NCBI GenBank assembly: GCA_021397835.1
Contig: JAJFZO010000049.1
Span: 3,787,001 to 3,851,000, forward strand
DNA from: Moringa oleifera
Lineage: Eukaryota > Streptophyta > Magnoliopsida > Brassicales > Moringaceae
Length of the DNA: 64,000 bases
Reading direction: 5' to 3'
Part shown: piece after piece, positions 13,550 to 49,520 of the stretch
How the letters are laid out: each line of letters opens with the position of its first letter
Position numbering within the stretch: the stretch's first letter is position 1
Translations under genes and position numbers: made by a program
The notes under the pieces: model-generated
Told to the model about the DNA's origin: nothing
The model's input: the letters and a program-made list of their open reading frames with translations, nothing else
Databases searched by the model: none

Positions 13550-13640
13550 CCGACATTAAAAAATTACTTATAATTCACAACACCGAAACAAAATATTAAT
13601 ATTAACATAAATCACAATAGGAAAAGAAATCTTAAACTCA

Positions 13641-13668
<28 letters not shown>
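13641..13668. repeat. (AT)14 microsatellite
   Basis: Uninterrupted AT dinucleotide run. Confidence 0.95.
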
Positions 13669-13672
<4 letters not shown>

Positions 13673-14010
13673 ACTTTGTCGAATTGAATATACTCTCAAA
13701 CTTTATCTGAAAGATTTCAATTCTACCAAAAAGATCAAAGATTAACCTTTCCTGTGCTTCCTTCTACTGATTCTGAAAGCCACAATACTCATAAAAGATC
13801 ATGTACCCTGTGATTCTGGATCAAGGCAAGACATTTTCCTGGGACCCAAGAGCATCCTTGGTAGGATCCCCTGAATTACAAATTTTCCACCACCAGAAGA
13901 ACATAGGTCTCATTACCATAGGGAGAATCAGAAGTCAAACTAATCACAGAAAAAAAAAAAAATTCCATTCGAGTATGACAAACAGTTCAAAACAATCATT
14001 TTTAGTGTGC

Positions 14011-14150
14011 CCAGAACATATGCAGAAGACCCTGTTCTGGTTTTGAATAGGATTTCCAAATTATTTAGAATGATATATACCTAGAACATATGCAGAAGGC
14101 CCTGTTCTGGTTTTGAGTAGGACTTTCAAATAATAATAGAATGAAATAAC
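14011..14150. repeat. 70-bp direct tandem duplication 3' of TPK
   Basis: Copy 1 (14011-14080) and copy 2 (14081-14150) share CAGAACATATGCAGAAG-type sequence and the following TGTTCTGGTTTTGA with scattered differences. It lies about 100 bp beyond the TPK stop codon and so probably in its 3' UTR or terminator region. Confidence 0.85.
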
Positions 14151-14243
14151 ATTGCTACTGCTATAATTAAATCAAATAATAAACATAGTGCAATAAGAAC
14201 AGAAGGGATGAACATACATAAAGATGCAACAAGAATGTGATAT

Positions 14244-17200
14244 TCATTCCAGCTTTTTGATGGATATGGTCCAAAGAAGATCAGAGTCAGATTGCACTGT
14301 TACTTTCTCTCCTTTAACTATGTTTGATGTGCTCACTAAACCACCGAACCACATTGCTGTGTCAGCTGGAACAAACAAGAACATAAAATTTACTGCATTA
14401 AAATCAAATTCCAACAAGACGAACTCACAGAAAACAAAAAGGAGAATCACTGATGAACACTTTTGATGGCATCAAATGTCAAACACATTGGTATACAGTG
14501 TGGCATCCATTGATAGTAACAAAAGAACTATTCAAATGGAAAACAAGCTGGGTGCTTAGTTGAACACGTCAGCTAAGTGAATAAAAACAGGTGGGAAAGA
14601 AGCAGCACTGCAATGTACTTACTAAGATCCCACTGTAGTCCGGTGGTCGTGGTACTCCCAGATGGGGTTCCAATAGGAATAAGTCCACAATGTGGGCCCT
14701 CAATGGAAGATTGAATGTATATCTCATGTCGGTGAGTTTTTGGAAGGAGGTGGATGAGACAATCATCAGATAAGAGGATTATTCGAATTGTTGAGAAACG
14801 ATACAGAACGTTAACATTTGCAGCCTCATGGTCAAACCTACCACCAAGTGCTCCAGCAACAAGAACGCAAAGCTGCCATTGATTCAAAGAGTAAAAACCT
14901 GTTATGAAATCAATCTGAGCAGACATGCTAGTGCAAATCCCAGCAAACTGTATAGCATGTCCTACTTGACATTTCTCAGTTCACGGATTCCTGATAGAAA
15001 GTTAGAACTTAGAAAGACGTACTGGAACAAAACATGTTGATTTCAGTTTCTACTAACTCTTAAAAGAAAGTTGCTAGGACAAACAGCAACGAAAACACCA
15101 CTAAAACAAATTCTTATTTGGAAAAAGGAAAATTGGTAGTAAAAGAATATACAGTTCTGACTTTTCAATCATAGTTTGGGTAAATTAAGATGAAGCTTGA
15201 TATAAGACAAAGCAAGGCTTATTACCTAAAGACACCAACAGGTTTTATATGAAAAGTTACGAGGGTAAACAGTGTTAAAGGCAGACTTCTGCAAAAGAAT
15301 TGGAATTACAATTTCACAATAAAGGTACAAATAGATTAGAATGAAGCACATGGGTATATCAATATTATGGAGACTGAAAAAGAAAAAGAAAAATCTAGTC
15401 TAAGAGCATCATAGGTGACTTACATTAGACTTCTCCAAGTTCGGAGTGAAGTCATGAATAAATGTAATACATTTATGAAGATCTGTGGTGTCCTGATCAT
15501 GTGATTCATCTATGACCTTGGTTCCCTGCATCAAGTGAGCAAGCAATGGCATCAAACCTGATTCCAAGCCACAAAGATTATACAATGCAAGAGGGAAGAA
15601 AACTATGTGCATTTACAATGTGACCACAACATAGAACCATATTTTCCCTAAGCTTTTTTAAACAAGCTAAAAGGTGAGGGTATAATCCAGAACCAGATCA
15701 ATCACAATGAAAAGATTACTGAAGAGAACCATTTAGCTTGTTCCAGAGAAAAAGCAAACAGTGAGCTCACCAAGCTTGAATAAAAATCCAGTACATCTGC
15801 CCTGATGGAATCCATATCTCCTTTGATTACATCGGGCTTGTACCTGATAGGATTCAAGAGTCAATGTTATAAATAATCTAATTTGAGAAATATACAAGCA
15901 AAATTGAAATCAAAACACTAACAGCGTATTTGGTTCGCAGGAATACCAATTCTTTTCCTACTTTATTCCGTACGGAATTGTTTTTCCAATGTTTGGTTCA
16001 TTTTTATCAAAGAATTGTAATTCTTTGAGTCTATTTCTTCAAAACCCGGAATAGCTATTCCGAAGTGAGCCCTCGGAATAGCTATTCCATGGAAACAAGG
16101 AATTGTTATATTTTTTTATTCCCAACGTACCCTAACATTTTGAGTTACTATCGTATATATATATAACTTTATTTTTTTATTTTTTAAGTAATTTACAAAA
16201 AATAAAAAATAAAATATTATTATTAAATATTAATTAATATTAATTTTATTTTTATAATATTAATATTTAAAATAAAAAATAATTCTTAACATATTATTTA
16301 GTTAATATTATTTTTATAATAATTTATTATTATAAAATATTTATTAATTAATATTATTTTTTTAAAAATTAATAAAAATAATTAATTTATAATTAATTTA
16401 GTTGAAAGATATATTAGTCTTTTAAACTTGTTTCAATTACTTTCCTACCTTATTCTTTGATGAATCAAACACATAAAATGAATTCATACTCTATCCAATG
16501 CCAATAAACCAAACATAATAATACTTATTCTTTTCTATTTCTCTTTTCTATTCCCAAAGAATACTTATTTTATTCTTTTTCTATTCCATTCCATGAACCA
16601 AACATGACATAAATTTAATATAGCATTATAAACAATCGTAAAAGACAAACACCGAACAACCATGTCCCGAACGAAGTGGCTTCAGGCTTTTGGAGTGGCA
16701 CTCATGTAGGTCTATGGATTAACGCTAAGGGATAAGGTCAGGGTTTGTAGAAGATGGGGGAAAAAAAGAAAAAAACAGTGAGTAGATGTCCGATAAACAT
16801 AGATTAAGAAGTCTCACATTCTAGTTATCAGACCCAGGAAAATATTGCCTTTTTGGGCTTGCAATAACTGTAAACTTCATTCATTCATTGATCTAAAAGA
16901 GCTTCACACAAGGCTTATGTAAGTGCACAACTAAACTCCAAATGACAATTTATCTTGACTGTTGACATAAACTACAATTGGTCGTCTGATATAAACTAAG
17001 ATAGATAAAATACTGGCAGTGGGAAGAACCTAAACAAAAACAAAACATGTACCAACTGGATAACAAAATCAGAATAGAAAGTAAAAGAAACTAAATTTGC
17101 TCCCTTGAACAGTGCTCTGCCAAAGTAATATTGACTAAGCTGTGAACAGCATGACTATGCTACTGCAAATGATCAAACCATGATTGAGTTACATTCATCC

Positions 17201-18897
17201 TACCGAATCAAAGCTTGAGACTTTCAACTCTGCCCCTTTTGTCTTTTACATAGTTCTTAGAATGTTGCCCCTATATCTCTACATTTTCCCTATCTTGTTT
17301 CTTAGCAACTGCATTAGATAATCAACACCAATCTGAATATACCATCACAATCAAATGTATATTATATAAAAGTGCCACCTAGTCAACGCATCTTTAAAGC
17401 TATTTAAATCAGCCAAACTTTTCAGACTTTGTACAATAATCCGAAAATTTTTCTAGAGAAGTGGCAAAAAGAATTTCATTGTCAGACGCTTCTTCCTTGA
17501 ACACCAATATTGCGTGAATGATCCACAAACTGACAATAAGATAGAAAGAAGATATTGACTTTTTCTTTTCAAGACTTTTGGTTGTCAGTAAATAGATTAA
17601 CCATGCACTACTCTCAGCACAGAAAACAGAACCATGAGCTTAATGAAATCATAGGGGTTCCCAGATCCCGCTAATCAACGCTCTCCTCCTAACCAGTCAA
17701 TTACTCCTGGTACATTTGTTCAAATAAGGAAGTTCCACTTTCTGTAACTCCATCCACATTACTGAGACTAGCCTCCCCAAAAAGCAAGTGAACTTGCAGA
17801 GGAAATGATGAGTCACCATAAAAAAAGGTATGGAGAGGTCTTGGCAGGCTGTCTGGACACTCACCTTATTTTTGACATACAAGCTCAGCAAACATGTTTC
17901 TCTAATATGCCTGGAATGTGAATTCAACAATGGTTAACTATCACAGCAAAGTATCAAATTCAGGATATCCCACTGTTTGACTCGTTTGAAGAGTATCCTA
18001 AGAGGCTCCACACTTACTTCAATTATTACCACATTACTGTTAGGTTCTGTTCATAAAACCTGTGGCCACTAAAACTTAGATCCAGTGAAGCAGTGATGAC
18101 AATGAAAAGAGAGACTCAACAAGCAGTAACAAGAGAAATTAGTATACAGTGATTCCTATGAAGAGTTTTATGTGACCTTCCAGTCTGTCTTTGGGTTACA
18201 TGCATGGTAATGGATATATTTTCAGCTTAGCTTGAAAAAGGTTTCTCATGATATTTAAATTTAGACAATTATATTTAGGGGTAAAGTATCTCTTGCATTA
18301 ATTATCATGATTTGACTTTGTAATTCAAATTCCCATGAGCATTTGACTTTGAAGGCATTGGTGTGGGATCAACCCAAAACAGCATCTGAATTATTCTTCA
18401 CACCTTTGAATTAAAAGTCGACCGTACAGACAAGATTGATTGAAATTAAAGATCAAACCAAAAGCAACATCAAAGCAGAAATTTTAGATCATTGAATACT
18501 TGGATACCGAGAAAAAAGAAAAGAAGAACTGAATATAACCTGCGTCGGACAATAAAAGCGTCTTCATGAGGAAAGAACAAAGGCATCTCGTCGTAAACGC
18601 GATTGGCACCTCCATCAGCACAAAGACGTAGTCGTGCTGCACTACACCGGAAACACACCTAAACAATTAAACGCTGCAAATAACACACAAAAAAATCCCA
18701 AGGGAAGGAAAAACGGGGCAACGAAAGAAAAACAGGAAAAAAAAAAGGAATAGAAGGTAAGTACCATGCTTCCAGATGAGGGGAGTGAATCTCGGGAGAC
18801 GCTGGTTAAGCAGGACAAGGGCGTACGTTAGAGATGGAGTCTGGTCGGTTGGGATCGTGGGCAGAAGGAAAGTTGAAGAATAGGACATGAGCTCCAT
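14244..18897 (-). CDS. TPK: Thiamin pyrophosphokinase
   Basis: Transfers pyrophosphate from ATP to thiamin to make thiamin diphosphate; plant TPK1/TPK2 are reported as cytosolic. Exons: 18765-18897, 18540-18636, 15771-15843, 15424-15525, 14623-14872, 14244-14365; all introns GT-AG; 258 aa, close to the known plant enzymes. Motifs in order: CADGGANR (50-57), IKGDMDSI (83-90), DESHDQDTTD (107-116, acidic metal/nucleotide site), GALGGRFDHE (142-151), then the C-terminal thiamin-binding domain with KTHRHEI, GLIPIGTPS and STSNIVKGEKVTVQSDSDLLW. Intron 2 is 2.7 kb and holds a MITE-like element. The start at 18897 (MELM) is followed by a second ATG at 18888. The frame also stays open for 145 codons upstream, so a longer N-terminus cannot be excluded. 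It lies head-to-tail with the AAA ATPase gene. Confidence 0.95.
15926..16606. mobile_element. MITE-like element in TPK intron 2
   Basis: About 680 bp of AT-rich non-coding DNA bounded by imperfect inverted ends: TTTGGTTCGCAGGAAT at the left, and at the right ATTCCATTCCATGAACCAAA, whose complement reads TTTGGTTCATGGAAT. Subterminal GGAATAGCTATTCC palindromes sit just inside the left end. The family (hAT, Harbinger or other) is not certain and I could not fix a target duplication. Confidence 0.7.
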
Positions 18898-20295
18898 GGT
18901 TAACGTGCGCCTTGGCTGCAAGGAAAGAGAGGAAGGGAAGAAGGCAGAGAGGGAGACTCGTGGACTTTTTCCCTCAGTAGCAGGATTTTCTCTGTTGTGT
19001 GAGAAAGCAAAACTAAATAACCGTCTATAAAGATAGGAAAAAGGAAGAAGACGGGGAGCAGCTGATGCAAGCAGCGCGAAAGTCTTAAATGCTATTGATG
19101 ATGAGTCGCTTAATGGCTGGGAAACCATCGTAAGTGGGAACCACTGACAAACTACCAGCGTCTCCGTCAATGGCCCGCGTGGCCTAGAGGCATCACTTCC
19201 TGCCCATTTTACATTACCACCTCTGCTGCTCTTGGAATTGCTATCCCCTGACAAAATCTTTTCCACAGCATTCTGCATTGGACCTGTACTTTCTACAGAA
19301 GAGGCTTCCCCTTTTATGACAAGTTTCAACAAATATAATTCTGGTTATTAACATATCAACTACCGCAACATTCATTGGGGTAAATATTTAGATACAAAAA
19401 AGTTGGTGCAATTTGAGCACTTCCATCTTGCCTAAGCAAAACGGAAATGACGGCCTTAGGTGGACTCTGACTCATTCGAAGGTGGGATTACATGGTTCTG
19501 TGTTTCAACCAAATATAGAACTTTTATTTGAAATAAATTAGGATAGCAGAAAAGTACCACCTCAAATTAAACCAGTTTGACTAACATGGAATATATTGCA
19601 AAAGCTTGTAAAATTTGATACAGAAAGTTAAAGTCGCATCAACTTCCGATGATTTTAACATTCAATCTAAACGGACAAGAGTAAACAACAATCATGTACC
19701 TATTTACAGATATTCAACACGTTTACAATTTGGTGAAGAACACCAAACCCGGGGCTCAAAGTCTGACGAGTAAAAATGCAAACCACATCAAGTACACAAA
19801 AATTCTTGACCAAGATTTAGAATTTAGTTACAAACAACTGACCCGTGAATCCCTCGGAACACTAGTTGGCATCAAAATTACAAGCGGAATAACATCTGGG
19901 TTTCCTCTTAACACCATAATCTGCAATCTAAGCCATCATGTAACACACACTGGTAAACTTAAAAAACGTTTTCTTGTTGTAATAAAAGGTCACTTATTCA
20001 AAAGATAAATTAGTGTGTACATACAGATTGGGGAGATATTAACTGTAAAAGGGCGGAGGGGAGGGGAGTAATAATTTGGTCAAGTTACCAGCTTGATAAA
20101 TATTATGAAATTCCTACAAGTAACAAAGGGTGAAATCGCAAAAAAACCTATATTATAGTACAAAGGGACATGGGGACCTGCAACTTCAGTTTTGCCATAA
20201 CTGTAGGTCCCTGAGATTTGTAGCCACCTCTTAAGGTGACTAAATGAAAAGTACACTAAACAACAAATGGCTCTATACACAATGTTACATCTGCT
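18898..20295 (-). other. TPK 5' region and AAA-ATPase 3' flank
   Basis: Spacer between two co-oriented genes. 18898-19332 is in frame with TPK and open throughout, and probably includes the TPK 5' UTR and promoter. About 19690-20295 should include the 3' UTR of the AAA gene. No other gene seen; a small + strand open frame at 19694-20008 has no recognisable protein. Confidence 0.5.
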
Positions 20296-44837
<24,542 letters not shown>

Positions 44838-45180
44838 GTTGCCGTAGCTCTTCTTCTTCTTGTTTTTCTTGCGATGTTCTGATTTGGGTCCTCTCAGGTT
44901 CTCTGATCCAAGACGAGGGTAGTCTTGTTGAGAGAGAATCCAGAGAGAGGTAAATGATTGCCGAAGATCAGAAATGCAATTCCTTTGTGTTATTATATTG
45001 TGTGTTGGATATGTTCGCTTGTGACGATCCTGTTGAGCAAAAGGGCTGCAATGAAGAGGTAGGAAGTAGACGGACTTGGGTTTGGTTGAGGTAAATTTAT
45101 TTATACAGAAAGAAAAGCCAGTAGAAAAATTGGAGGGCTTTGGGTCAATAAGTCTAGATTCTGATTCCATTGCTTGAAAC
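44838..45180 (-). promoter_or_regulatory. 5' leader and proximal promoter of the AAA ATPase gene
   Basis: Mixed-composition DNA directly upstream of the start codon. The minus-strand frame is open back to about 45170, but the family's conserved start is MVETRRSSS at 44837, so this is read as 5' UTR and promoter. Confidence 0.5.
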
Positions 45181-45814
45181 GGCTAAAATAGGCAATTTAG
45201 TCCATTCAGTCAATGTACCTTCAAAATAATTCAGCTTTTGTGAGACTTTTAATTTGGAAAAAAAATATATGAGTGTTTAGTAAATTTTTGAAAAATAATC
45301 TAATTTTTTAAAACTTAAATAATTTTTTTTATAAAATTAAAATATTAAATTATATTATTTTTGCTATATAATTTAAAAATTAATGAATATAAATATAGAA
45401 ATTTGAGTTCTTATGAAACTCTGATATTTATTTCACATTATTAATTAAATTTTTATATTTAAAAAATAATCAAACATTAATTTATTAATTTAATATATAT
45501 TAAATATTATCAATAACTTTAAAATTTTGAAATATTCAAATTGAATATTTTATATGAATTTTGACTTAAAATTTTTTTACAATGGTAAAAAATATTCAAA
45601 CAATCGTTATAAAAGTTTCAAAATTTTTTAAATACTGAAAATATATTTTTAAATTTATATTAATAAAAATTTAAAAAATAAATCTTATATAAAAAATTAT
45701 TTAAATTTAAATGATGAATCTATTTCATTTGAATTATTTTTTAAGTAATTCAACAACAAAAATACTTTAAATTTTTATAACAATTTAAACTAAGATTTAA
45801 TTTATGCCAAATTG
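45181..45814. other. AT-rich intergenic spacer
   Basis: Very AT-rich; nothing recognised. Confidence 0.5.
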
Positions 45815-46740
45815 CACTACAAAAAATCTGAAAATAGCGATAAAAATTAGTGACAATTAAAATAAATCACTAAATAATAACACATTACTAACAAAATTGC
45901 TACAAAAATAAAATTTTAATTTACTTATCAAGTAAGGATAGATTAGCGATGAAACTTAAAGACTGATAAAGTATTTATCGTTAAATATAATTTTAATTAA
46001 TTTATATTATTATTTTAAGTAGATTAGTGACTGATATTTTTGATTGTAAAATTTAACTACAAATATATGAAAATTGGCTACTAACAAATCGATAGGAAGC
46101 TTGGCCATCAAGCTAACGATCGCCTTGAGTGGTTGCTAAATTGAAAAAGCCAGCGAGCGCCCTTGTGTGCTCGATAGAACTGAAAATTAGCGTCCATCAA
46201 TCAATGATCACTAAGGCTTGCTATGCTTGCTGCATGGCATAATAAGCATCGAGCAGTCGCTCGCCTCAATAAAAGCAAGAGATGGTTGTGGCTGGCTTCT
46301 CAAAAGTCCAACGACAGCCTAGGGTAGTCATTGGCCTCAAGAGAAGCCGGTGACCACTCTTCGCCGTTATTGGCCTTTCTAAAAATCAATAACAAAATCG
46401 GGCAATCGCTGGTTTATGTGAAAGCAAACAATTGCCAAAAGGCAATCTCTAATTATCACGAGCCTTAACTTGCATTGACGACGGCTAATGACTACCACTA
46501 GGTAGTTGCGTGCCTTAACAGAAGATTGTTAAGGATAAAGGTAATCGCTGGCATCAATAAAAGCTAGTGACGACGAGCCATTACATAAAGCAGTTGCTAG
46601 CCTTAGCAGAAGCCAATGATGGCCAACGACTGGATGGAGTAGTCGCTGGCCTTGGCTGGCCTAAGAGGAAGGCAGCGACTACCTCTAACCAATCGTTGGC
46701 CATCGCTAACCTTTGTTTAAATTCTATAGAGACCAGGGAT
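45815..46740. mobile_element. CACTA-like transposon end with degenerate internal repeats
   Basis: Starts with CACTACAAAAAATCTGAAAA, the form typical of plant En/Spm (CACTA) terminal repeats. Subterminal short motifs (TAGTGAC, TAGCGAT) follow. The distal part (46080-46740) is much less AT-rich and full of recurring GTCGCTGGCCTT / AGTCGCTGGCC-like words. I did not find the matching right end, so this is a one-ended or deleted copy. No transposase seen. Confidence 0.55.
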
Positions 46741-49259
46741 GTGAAAAAAGAACATTTGTTTATATCGTTCATGTGAGAATGAACATTTGATTATTCATAA
46801 TTATATTTTCTTCAATATTTATATTGTTTATATTGCTACTAATTTTGATATGAAAAAAAAATATTTGTTTGTTTTAATAATATTTTTAAAAAGTAATAAG
46901 ATAATTGCACAAATAAAAGTCACATACATATCACGTATATATGTAAAATTACTAATATTAATAAAAATCATATCGAAAGTATTATAATAAAAATTGAATA
47001 AAAACATAAGTTTCAAATAAATATATATATTTATATGTCTTAATTTTAAGATTGTGAGTAAAATACATCTCTCTTTCATGTAATTAACCCTTTAAAAAAA
47101 TGAGATCCACTTATTTTAAGTTGGTTCACATTTATCTGATCAAAGAAAAACTTGTTTAGATTGTATTTTCAATTCTTATTAATTAGCATGACAAAATAAA
47201 GCATCCCAATAATCTTATTCAATAACTTTCTATAATAATTTTATTGAAGTCTTAATTATTATTAGTATTTTTATTGTAAAGAAATGGAAAGTAACTAATG
47301 ATCACTGCTAAGTTAATCTTATTTTCCGTGATAACCAATAGCGACAATTCACATTTCTATTTAAACAAAAAATATTATGGCATTTTAATAATCTCTTTTC
47401 ACCCACATTTTTTTTATCATAAAAAAGAAAAAAATTAATCTCACCAATAAAAAACAAAATTTGAATAAGGCATGCTTGCCAAAATATCTTAACTAGGTTT
47501 GAAATCAATTTGCTTTAAAAAAAAGTTAAAATTACCTAAACTTAGTTTGCCAACTATATCTATTAATCAATTCATACAATCATTGGGTTTACTTTCTATA
47601 TGATAGAATTGTGATAACGTGTTAAAGATTTTTTTAAAATCAAAATATAAAAGAAAATAAAAAATTAAAAAATTAAAATTTCAATATCAATAATCAAATT
47701 TTTATATTTAATTTATTTTTTAATATTATATATTATATTAGTCAAATGAAAACGGATATATTAACATAAATCAACCATATAGAACAAAGATTCACGTGAA
47801 TAACTTATAATGTTTATTTTTGCCGTATTGAGAATAGGAAGACTCTCATTCACAAACACTGTTTAAATACAGGCATGTTTTGTGCTTTGTACTAATCATT
47901 AATTTAGTGTCAGAAATAATTAATTATTATCCAAAAATAAAATATTAGTAACTTATGAAAAGCATAAATGTGAACCCACCAAAAAAACTTTATAAAACAT
48001 TATTAAATTCTATATTCGTAATTAAAAACAAATAAATCCAGCTCATGGAGCAAGTTCTGAGAAATTCATTGATTTGTCCGTGGAAGGTACATGTTCGCAT
48101 TCACATAATATTATATTTTTAATTTTCATAAATTAGGTCAACAATTAAAATAATATAACTTTATTATGATTATAGTAAATTAATTAATTACTTGTAGAAA
48201 AAAGGGGGTAATCACATGGACCCTCGAAAGTGGAGAAGGAATCGTGAAGGTTGCTGCATGGGGTTGTGATTAGGCTTAATCATTGCCAGGCTGACGTGGA
48301 TACGACGCTTTCAGGTTGACAAATTAATTACATTTAGTGTGCTGATCAGAGATCAAACAAAGTCCAAGGTTTGACCAGGGAGGGGTAATCCAGTGCGTTT
48401 TGACATAGAGAATAATTTTGTCTATCAAGAGGTGATTTGATTGGTCTTGGAAATTAATTGTTGTTTTAGGGGTAAATGCGAGACCATGTGATGTTGCCAT
48501 GAAGATCTGATAAAGCCAGGCACATGGGCCGCGGTTGTTTACGGTTCAGTTATTACTTTATTTTTTTTAAATTTCAAATTCCCCTTAATATTGCTGAATA
48601 TTTTTTTATTGGAAGATAGCAAACTGGAGTTGGAATGATTTGAAATAAAAATTTTGTTAAATTAAAGAAAAAATTTTGATTTTTAATATAATAAAATTAT
48701 TTTTAAGGAGTCATATATGAAAAAAAGAGAGGTATTTGTCTACTTTATAGGATTAAAATAGTCATTTTTTTTATAAAGGGAAATTTGTTATTGACTTGAG
48801 AATTTGGAATATTTGATATACAGATCAGATTTTTGAGTAAAATTAATTCTTTTTTTTTGTAAGATTTAATCTTAACAAATTTGAACATATATTTGTGATT
48901 GAATTGTTCATCTAAATTTTGTTTAATTGATTTAATTTGATATAAATTAATGTGATGTTTTTTAATTAAGTAAAAACAATTGTTTTTTATATTATTATAC
49001 TTTTTGTTAAGTAATAAACTTATTAATATAATTTTTCTCGACTCAATGCATTTGACAAACATGTGTTCACTCTCTTAAAAAAAGAAAGTTCGTTTTGATC
49101 CGGTGAATTCATATAGGCAAAATAGGTTTTTCTGCGATAATTTTAATTATGTTCATTTAATTATTCAAAACCAATGTAAAAGAGATTGTAAGAATTATTC
49201 AAAACCAAAAAAAAAAAAATTGCATAAACTTGGTTTAAATTGTATTAAAAATAAAAAAA
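46741..49259. other. Intergenic region
   Basis: AT-rich and without a recognisable gene. One island of balanced composition lies at about 48205-48545 and is discussed as a finding. The minus-strand open frame 48745-49062 is low-complexity Lys/Ile/Asn-rich and not credible. Confidence 0.5.
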
Positions 49260-49520
49260 AATGAACGTATTAATACATGTACCTTATGGAACTCTAGATA
49301 ATGCAAACAATAAAGAAACAAAAGACAATTTTCTAAACCGAGAAAACAGGAGGAAAGTTTAGCCTATTTATATATCTTTTCATTTGCTATCTTGCTGGTC
49401 TGCAGGCACCCATAAAAATATATGACAACTTAGGAGTATTTTTATCATTTTAATCTACCTTTTAAATATAAAAACCCCAAAAACCCATTTCAATCCATTA
49501 AGTATTATTTTAATGGTTCA
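49260..49520 (+). repeat. Divergent duplicate of the TOC159 upstream region
   Basis: Aligns with about 51240-51540. Shared landmarks in the same order are ATGAA...TTAATACA, GAACTCTAG/GAACCCTAG, ATCTTTTCATTTGC-ATCTTG, CCCATAAAA/CCCAAAAAA and CCCATTTCAATCC. The copies differ by many substitutions. Confidence 0.7.

Larger units (their letters stand above)
12356..13750. other. AT-rich intergenic region with microsatellites
   Basis: No gene seen. Contains several T-tracts and two simple repeats annotated separately. Confidence 0.5.

Noticed and set aside
44838..45170. In-frame upstream extension of the AAA ATPase start (open frame from 45170).
   Set aside because: The family starts with MVETRRSSS at 44837; the upstream residues show no family similarity and the stretch reads like a 5' UTR.
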